The translations under genes and the position numbers were made by a program. A DNA stretch of 64,000 bases from Owenia fusiformis. Its lineage: Eukaryota > Annelida > Polychaeta > Sabellida > Oweniidae. Location of the stretch: contig CAIIXF020000001.1 of assembly GCA_903813345.2 (NCBI GenBank), positions 47,757,885-47,821,884 on the forward strand. The letters run 5' to 3'. Below the pieces are notes generated by a model. It made no database searches. It saw nothing but the letters and a program-made list of their open reading frames with translations, and was not told the origin of the DNA. Below, piece by piece: positions 60,085 through 64,000 of the stretch (position 1 is its first letter; each line of letters opens with the position of its first letter).

Positions 60085-60765
60085 ATCCAAAATGGCCGCC
60101 TTAACATTTACCAAGAATGCCGAAAAACTAATCAGTTCTAAACTTCCATAGGTAAAAACATCCCTGAGAATTTCAAATGAATCCCTCCAACGGTTTGGCT
60201 GGAAACCTGTAGACAAACCTTGACAGACAAGATTTTAGGACGGAAAATCCAAAATGGCCGCCTTAACATTTACCCAGAATGCCAAAAACTAATCAGTTCT
60301 AAACTTTCATAGGTAGAAACATCCCTGAGAATTTCAAATGAATCCCTCAAACGGTTTGGCTGGAAACCTGTAGACAAGCCTTGATAGACAAGATTTTAGG
60401 ACGGAAAATCCAAAATGGCCGTCTTAACATTTATCCAGAATGTCGAAAAACTAATCAGTTCTAAACTTTCATAGGTAGAAACATCCCTGAGAATTTCAAA
60501 TGAATCCCTCAAACGGTTTGGCTGGAAACCTGTAGACAAGCCTTGACAGACAAGATTTTAGGACAGAAAATCCAAAATGGCCGCCTTAACATTTACCCAG
60601 AATGCCGAAAAACTAATCAGCTCTAAACTTTCATAGCTTGAAACATCCCTGAGAATTCCAAATGAATCCCTCAAACGGTTTGGCTGGAAACCTGTAGACA
60701 ATATTATTCGGGACGCCCGCCCGCCCAACCGCCCGGCAAACTGATTACAATATAGCACCTTAGGG
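60085..60765 (+). repeat. Tandem array of 162-bp units (four) with hairpin terminus
   Basis: CCAAAATGGCCGCC starts at 60087, 60249, 60410 and 60572, a 161-162-bp period. The array ends in a CCCGCC-rich tract (60712-60735) and the hairpin GCACCTTAGGGTGC followed by GATAAAA. The 42.3-kb array begins with the complement of this terminus. Confidence 0.88.
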
Positions 60766-61727
60766 TGCGATAAAAAGCAAAAAACTTATAAAAATGAACC
60801 TCTCAAAGATTAAGCCTTAACAACCTGGATCCTACATTTTTAATTACAACGCTCCGTAAAGATGGCTGAACATCAGCATAACATAATTCCAATATTGCAT
60901 GACCACGTAATAGGCTATACTAGCGAAAGAAAAACGTATTGCTAAAATTTCCAGTTTGAAATGTTGATCGCACAAATATCGACAAAGGTTGCCAAGCTTA
61001 TGGAGGGGAGTGTACTTTCTGTCGGCCATTCTGAAGTCAAATGCTTAGGCTAGTCCTTAAACATTAAACATTACGAAAATTAAAACTCTTAACATCTTTT
61101 CCTTTAATATTAACTAACTTCATTCTATATCTAATATATCTATAAATAATAAGTTTTTGGTGTGGTTGAAGTGGTGTTTTTAATGACATTTACGTCTGAA
61201 GAGTAAATGGCCTGATATGCTAGCATATACAGTACTTTGAATTGCCTTATCTCAACCAACTTTTCAACTTCAACTCGTTTGGCATTTTAGTCTACATGTT
61301 CAGACCAATAGACAAATAAACTGAGAACTCGTCACCGATGCACAGACTCTATTTTCAGTCACTACAGTATAGGCTGGCACTATGTAAGTATCTAATTATT
61401 GTTCCTAATCAAAATTGTAAACAATATGTGAAGTATTATAATGACTTTAGTATGAATCTAATCCCAGTGTCTTGTGTGGTTTCGGATTGTGATGATGGTT
61501 ATTCGATGGCCGGGGGAAGGAGTTGTAGCCACTGCTTCTTTACATGCGTCAGTTAGTTTGGGATGTTGGGGGTCATTTTTAATAAAAGATATGATTGTTG
61601 CTATCCATTTTTTAACCACAGTGTTAACTTGTCCACACTTTTTGCTGTGTTTTCTTCCCTTTTTGGCACTTGTGGTTATTTAGGATTGAACCAAAGGATA
61701 GAACGAAGGAAGGGCGATTACTAGACA
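60766..61727. other. Intergenic, one lone transposon terminus
   Basis: 60987-61014 matches the inverted-repeat end of the 61728-62600 element (TTGCCAAGCTTATGGAGGGGAGTGTA) without a partner. Nothing else is recognised. Confidence 0.45.
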
Positions 61728-62600
61728 TACACTCCCCTCCATAAGTTTGGCAACCTTTTTCCCCCATTGAACTACGTGTTAAAGCCTCTTTAACTTTTTT
61801 ATTTACTTAACCTGCGATGAGAATACTTACACTATTGATGGAAACGTAATTTGACTTTATTTCCAATACCTCCAAATTTTCTCAATTTTTTCCTCAATTA
61901 CAATAGGTCGAAAATTGATGATAAATTTGATGAAATTTTGAAAATCGACATTCCCATGTTTACCAATGGGAAATGGTTGGTTTGCCGCAAGTTATATGAC
62001 AGAATATCCATCCATCCGAGTCCTTGCAAAAATACGAGTTAGGCAGGCAATTGAATTTGCTAAAATTTAACAAAAAATTAATATGTTTCTTCAGGTTCAA
62101 CAAAGTTATAGGGCTTTAAAGTCAAAATTGTTTTTCAAAAAACTTCTCCCATTGAAATAACACAGGAGGCGAAAAATTATTTTCAAAAATGACTTTGAAG
62201 CGCTGTAACTTTAATATTCATCAAATAAACTAAACACTTAGTGTTCAAAAAAGTTAGACAATTCAGTTTTCTATATAGAAATATTTTTTGCTGAATCTTT
62301 TACTGAAAAGATATCCTGATCATGATTTCTGATTTGCCCCGAACCCTCTATTTCCCATTGGATTACATGGGAATGACGATTTTCAAAAATTCATCAAATT
62401 TACCATCAATTTTCGACCTATTGTAATTGAGGAAAAAATTGAGAAAATTTGGAGGTATTGGAAATAAAGTCAAGTTACGTTTTCATCAATATCATAAGTT
62501 ATTTTATCGCCGGTTAAGTAAATAAAAATTCAAACGTAAAGAGGCTTTAACACGTAGTTCAATGGGGGAAAAAGGTTGCCAAACTTATGGAGGGGAGTGT
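61728..62600. mobile_element. Tc1/mariner-type fold-back element, 870 bp
   Basis: TA flanks CACTCCCCTCCATAAGTTTG on the left and its inverted copy on the right (ending 62598). Arms extend more than 250 bp each (for example CAATTACAATAGGTCGAAAA at 61896 against TTTTCGACCTATTGTAATTG at 62415). No transposase is visible. Confidence 0.82.
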
Positions 62601-62834
62601 ATAGAAGTCACTCTTTAAATCTAGATGATCAACTATCGGGAGATAGTTTTTTCTACTTTGGAAAGATTTCCGTCATAAAAGAGTTAAAATGTTTTTGTCT
62701 TTAAGCGAGAAGTTACATCTACAGGCAAGTCATTAAAGTACCATTGAAGTTAGGGTCACACAAATTAGTGGTGAAATGGATAGAAACCTTGATATATAAA
62801 ATAATATAGTGTGCATTTCATAAATATTTTGCAG
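62601..62834 (+). promoter_or_regulatory. Upstream of dehydrogenase; splice acceptor of a leader exon
   Basis: ATATTTTGCAG ends at 62834, seven bases before the ATG at 62842. This implies that the leader comes from an upstream non-coding exon, which I could not place. Confidence 0.4.
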
Positions 62835-62841
62835 GTCTAAG

Positions 62842-63891
62842 ATGATGAGAGCGATATATCTGACACAAGCAGAAGGAAAACTTGAGCTGATGCAGTGTGA
62901 AGCTCCTAAAGCTGTTAAACCAACAGATGTACTCTTGAAGATCCCTTGTGCCGGAATTTGTGGGTCTGACCTCCACTTTATTAAGAATGAGTTCAAGGTC
63001 AAAGATAAGGTCATTCTTGGGCATGAGTTTGCTGGGACAGTGGTCCAAGTTGGCGATGGTGTAACTAATGTCAAAGTTGGAGATCGAGTTGCTTCAAATG
63101 TAGGGGGACATTGCCACAAGTGCCGCTACTGTCATCGGGGTAAGGCAAACCTATGTCCAACGGGAGGCGTTATGAATGCAAATGGAATCTTTCGGGATGG
63201 CGCATGGGCCGACTTTTGTCTTGTGGAAAGCTCACAGTTGTTCAAGTTGTCAGATGAGATTACGTTTCAAACTGCCTGTTTGATGGAACCGATGTCGTGT
63301 ATCCTCAACAGTTTCTCGATCTTAAGCCCTCTGGTCGATTCTGCGTTTATTCTGGTTGCAGGCAGTGGCATCATCGGATTGTTACAAGCGTCTATGTTGC
63401 ATTACAAAGGATTCCGTAATATCACAATAACTGAACCAAGTGCGGGTCGTCGAGATATAGCCATTAACCTTAACCTTAGCGGCGTGAAGGTTGCACAGCC
63501 AAGTGACATCATTGGCCAGTTCAAAGATGTGGATACCGCACTCAACGGCTTCGACATGATTATCGACTGCACAGGAAATCCAGAAGCGATAGAGGAATAC
63601 TACCCATTGCTGAGCCGCGGCGCAACATATATTGTGTTTGGAATATGCCCCTCGGGATCAAAAACCACAATTGATCCACACGAAATTATCACTAAAGAGA
63701 CAAAGATCATGGGCACTTTTGGAGAGCACAATAACTATATCGATGCCGTGGCACTGGTTCAAAACATGGCTGCCGATGGTAAACTTGATATTGGAAAGTT
63801 GGGTGTGAAAATGTATCCCTTGGAAAATTACGAAACTGCTCTTGCAGATTTGGAGAGAGGAGTTATCGCCAAAGCCATGTTGACATTATAG
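62842..63891 (+). CDS. Zinc-dependent medium-chain dehydrogenase (sorbitol/threonine dehydrogenase-like), 349 aa
   Basis: A soluble NAD(P)-dependent oxidoreductase of the MDR superfamily that would interconvert a polyol or secondary alcohol and a ketone. Catalytic-zinc ligands are Cys40 (AGICGSD), His61-Glu62 (GHEFAG) and Glu149 (LMEP). Structural-zinc cysteines are at 91, 94, 97 and 105. The Rossmann loop GSGIIG is at 174-179, and acidic Glu after strand 2 (ITEPSAG) hints at NAD rather than NADP. The length is typical. The coding frame is one uninterrupted exon, unusual beside its intron-rich neighbours. Only the leader appears spliced (acceptor at 62834). The ATG chosen is the first of two adjacent Met codons. 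The exact substrate is unknown: sorbitol, butanediol or threonine dehydrogenase types are all possible. Confidence 0.92.
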   Translation: MMRAIYLTQAEGKLELMQCEAPKAVKPTDVLLKIPCAGICGSDLHFIKNEFKVKDKVILGHEFAGTVVQVGDGVTNVKVGDRVASNVGGHCHKCRYCHRGKANLCPTGGVMNANGIFRDGAWADFCLVESSQLFKLSDEITFQTACLMEPMSCILNSFSILSPLVDSAFILVAGSGIIGLLQASMLHYKGFRNITITEPSAGRRDIAINLNLSGVKVAQPSDIIGQFKDVDTALNGFDMIIDCTGNPEAIEEYYPLLSRGATYIVFGICPSGSKTTIDPHEIITKETKIMGTFGEHNNYIDAVALVQNMAADGKLDIGKLGVKMYPLENYETALADLERGVIAKAMLTL

Positions 63892-63985
63892 TTCTTATAT
63901 GACATTATGAAGGAACAAATACCTAGCTACACGTATTCTCTGTATTGCCTGTTATGCCGAGTAGATCAAATTTAAAAAGTAATCG

Positions 63986-63991
63986 AATAAA
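63986..63991 (+). terminator. Polyadenylation signal of dehydrogenase gene
   Basis: AATAAA about 95 bases after the stop codon at 63891. It is consistent with a short 3' untranslated region ending near the window edge. Confidence 0.6.
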
Positions 63992-64000
63992 AATCTTAAA

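Noticed and set aside
62733-63119. 128-codon minus frame opposite the dehydrogenase
   Set aside because: It is antisense to the conserved zinc-binding coding sequence.

Overview
This is AT-rich animal nuclear DNA. Every multi-exon gene has GT-AG introns, the proteins are metazoan in type (SLC16 transporter, CYP2-clan P450, membrane guanylate cyclase with a nitrate/nitrite-sensing domain), and DNA transposons, Helitron-like elements and LTR elements are dense. The repeat style (ACGG/CCGT microsatellite plus core tandem repeats, as in the 'pearl' elements of bivalves) and the NIT-type cyclase suggest an aquatic invertebrate, probably a mollusc or another lophotrochozoan. That placement is inference. 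I see no rRNA, tRNA or CRISPR.

Left third (1-24.8 kb): a tandem duplication with a period of about 15.8 kb. Each copy holds a decayed Ty3/gypsy pol fragment followed by an intact six-exon monocarboxylate-transporter-like gene (4370-7669 and 20330-23647). The two proteins differ at 12 aligned positions and at the N-terminus. The duplication junction lies in a Helitron-like element. The 8.4-16.8 kb spacer holds degenerate repeats, an 865-bp LTR miniature element (TRIM) with a tRNA-Ser primer site, a minisatellite, a mariner remnant, a fold-back element, and pol pieces in the unusual order integrase then reverse transcriptase then RNase H.

Middle (24.8-50.3 kb), all genes on the minus strand: a 77-residue secreted eight-cysteine peptide (24882-25356); a wrecked P450 (about 25.6-30.2 kb) carrying several transposons; an intact 503-residue P450 (30970-33968); a 360-residue secreted PAN/apple plus hemopexin-like protein (37359-39571); and a 787-residue NIT-domain guanylate cyclase (44474-50312), with a Helitron-like element in one intron.

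Right (50.3-64 kb): a four-exon, 133-residue CS-domain (p23/SGT1-like) gene on the minus strand (54418-58475), whose exons are individually too short to stand out. Around it lie several fold-back elements and a 162-bp tandem array. A zinc medium-chain dehydrogenase with an uninterrupted 349-codon frame (62842-63891, plus strand) ends the window. The genes do not form a pathway. The P450 and dehydrogenase are metabolic, the transporter moves small organic solutes, and the cyclase makes cGMP.
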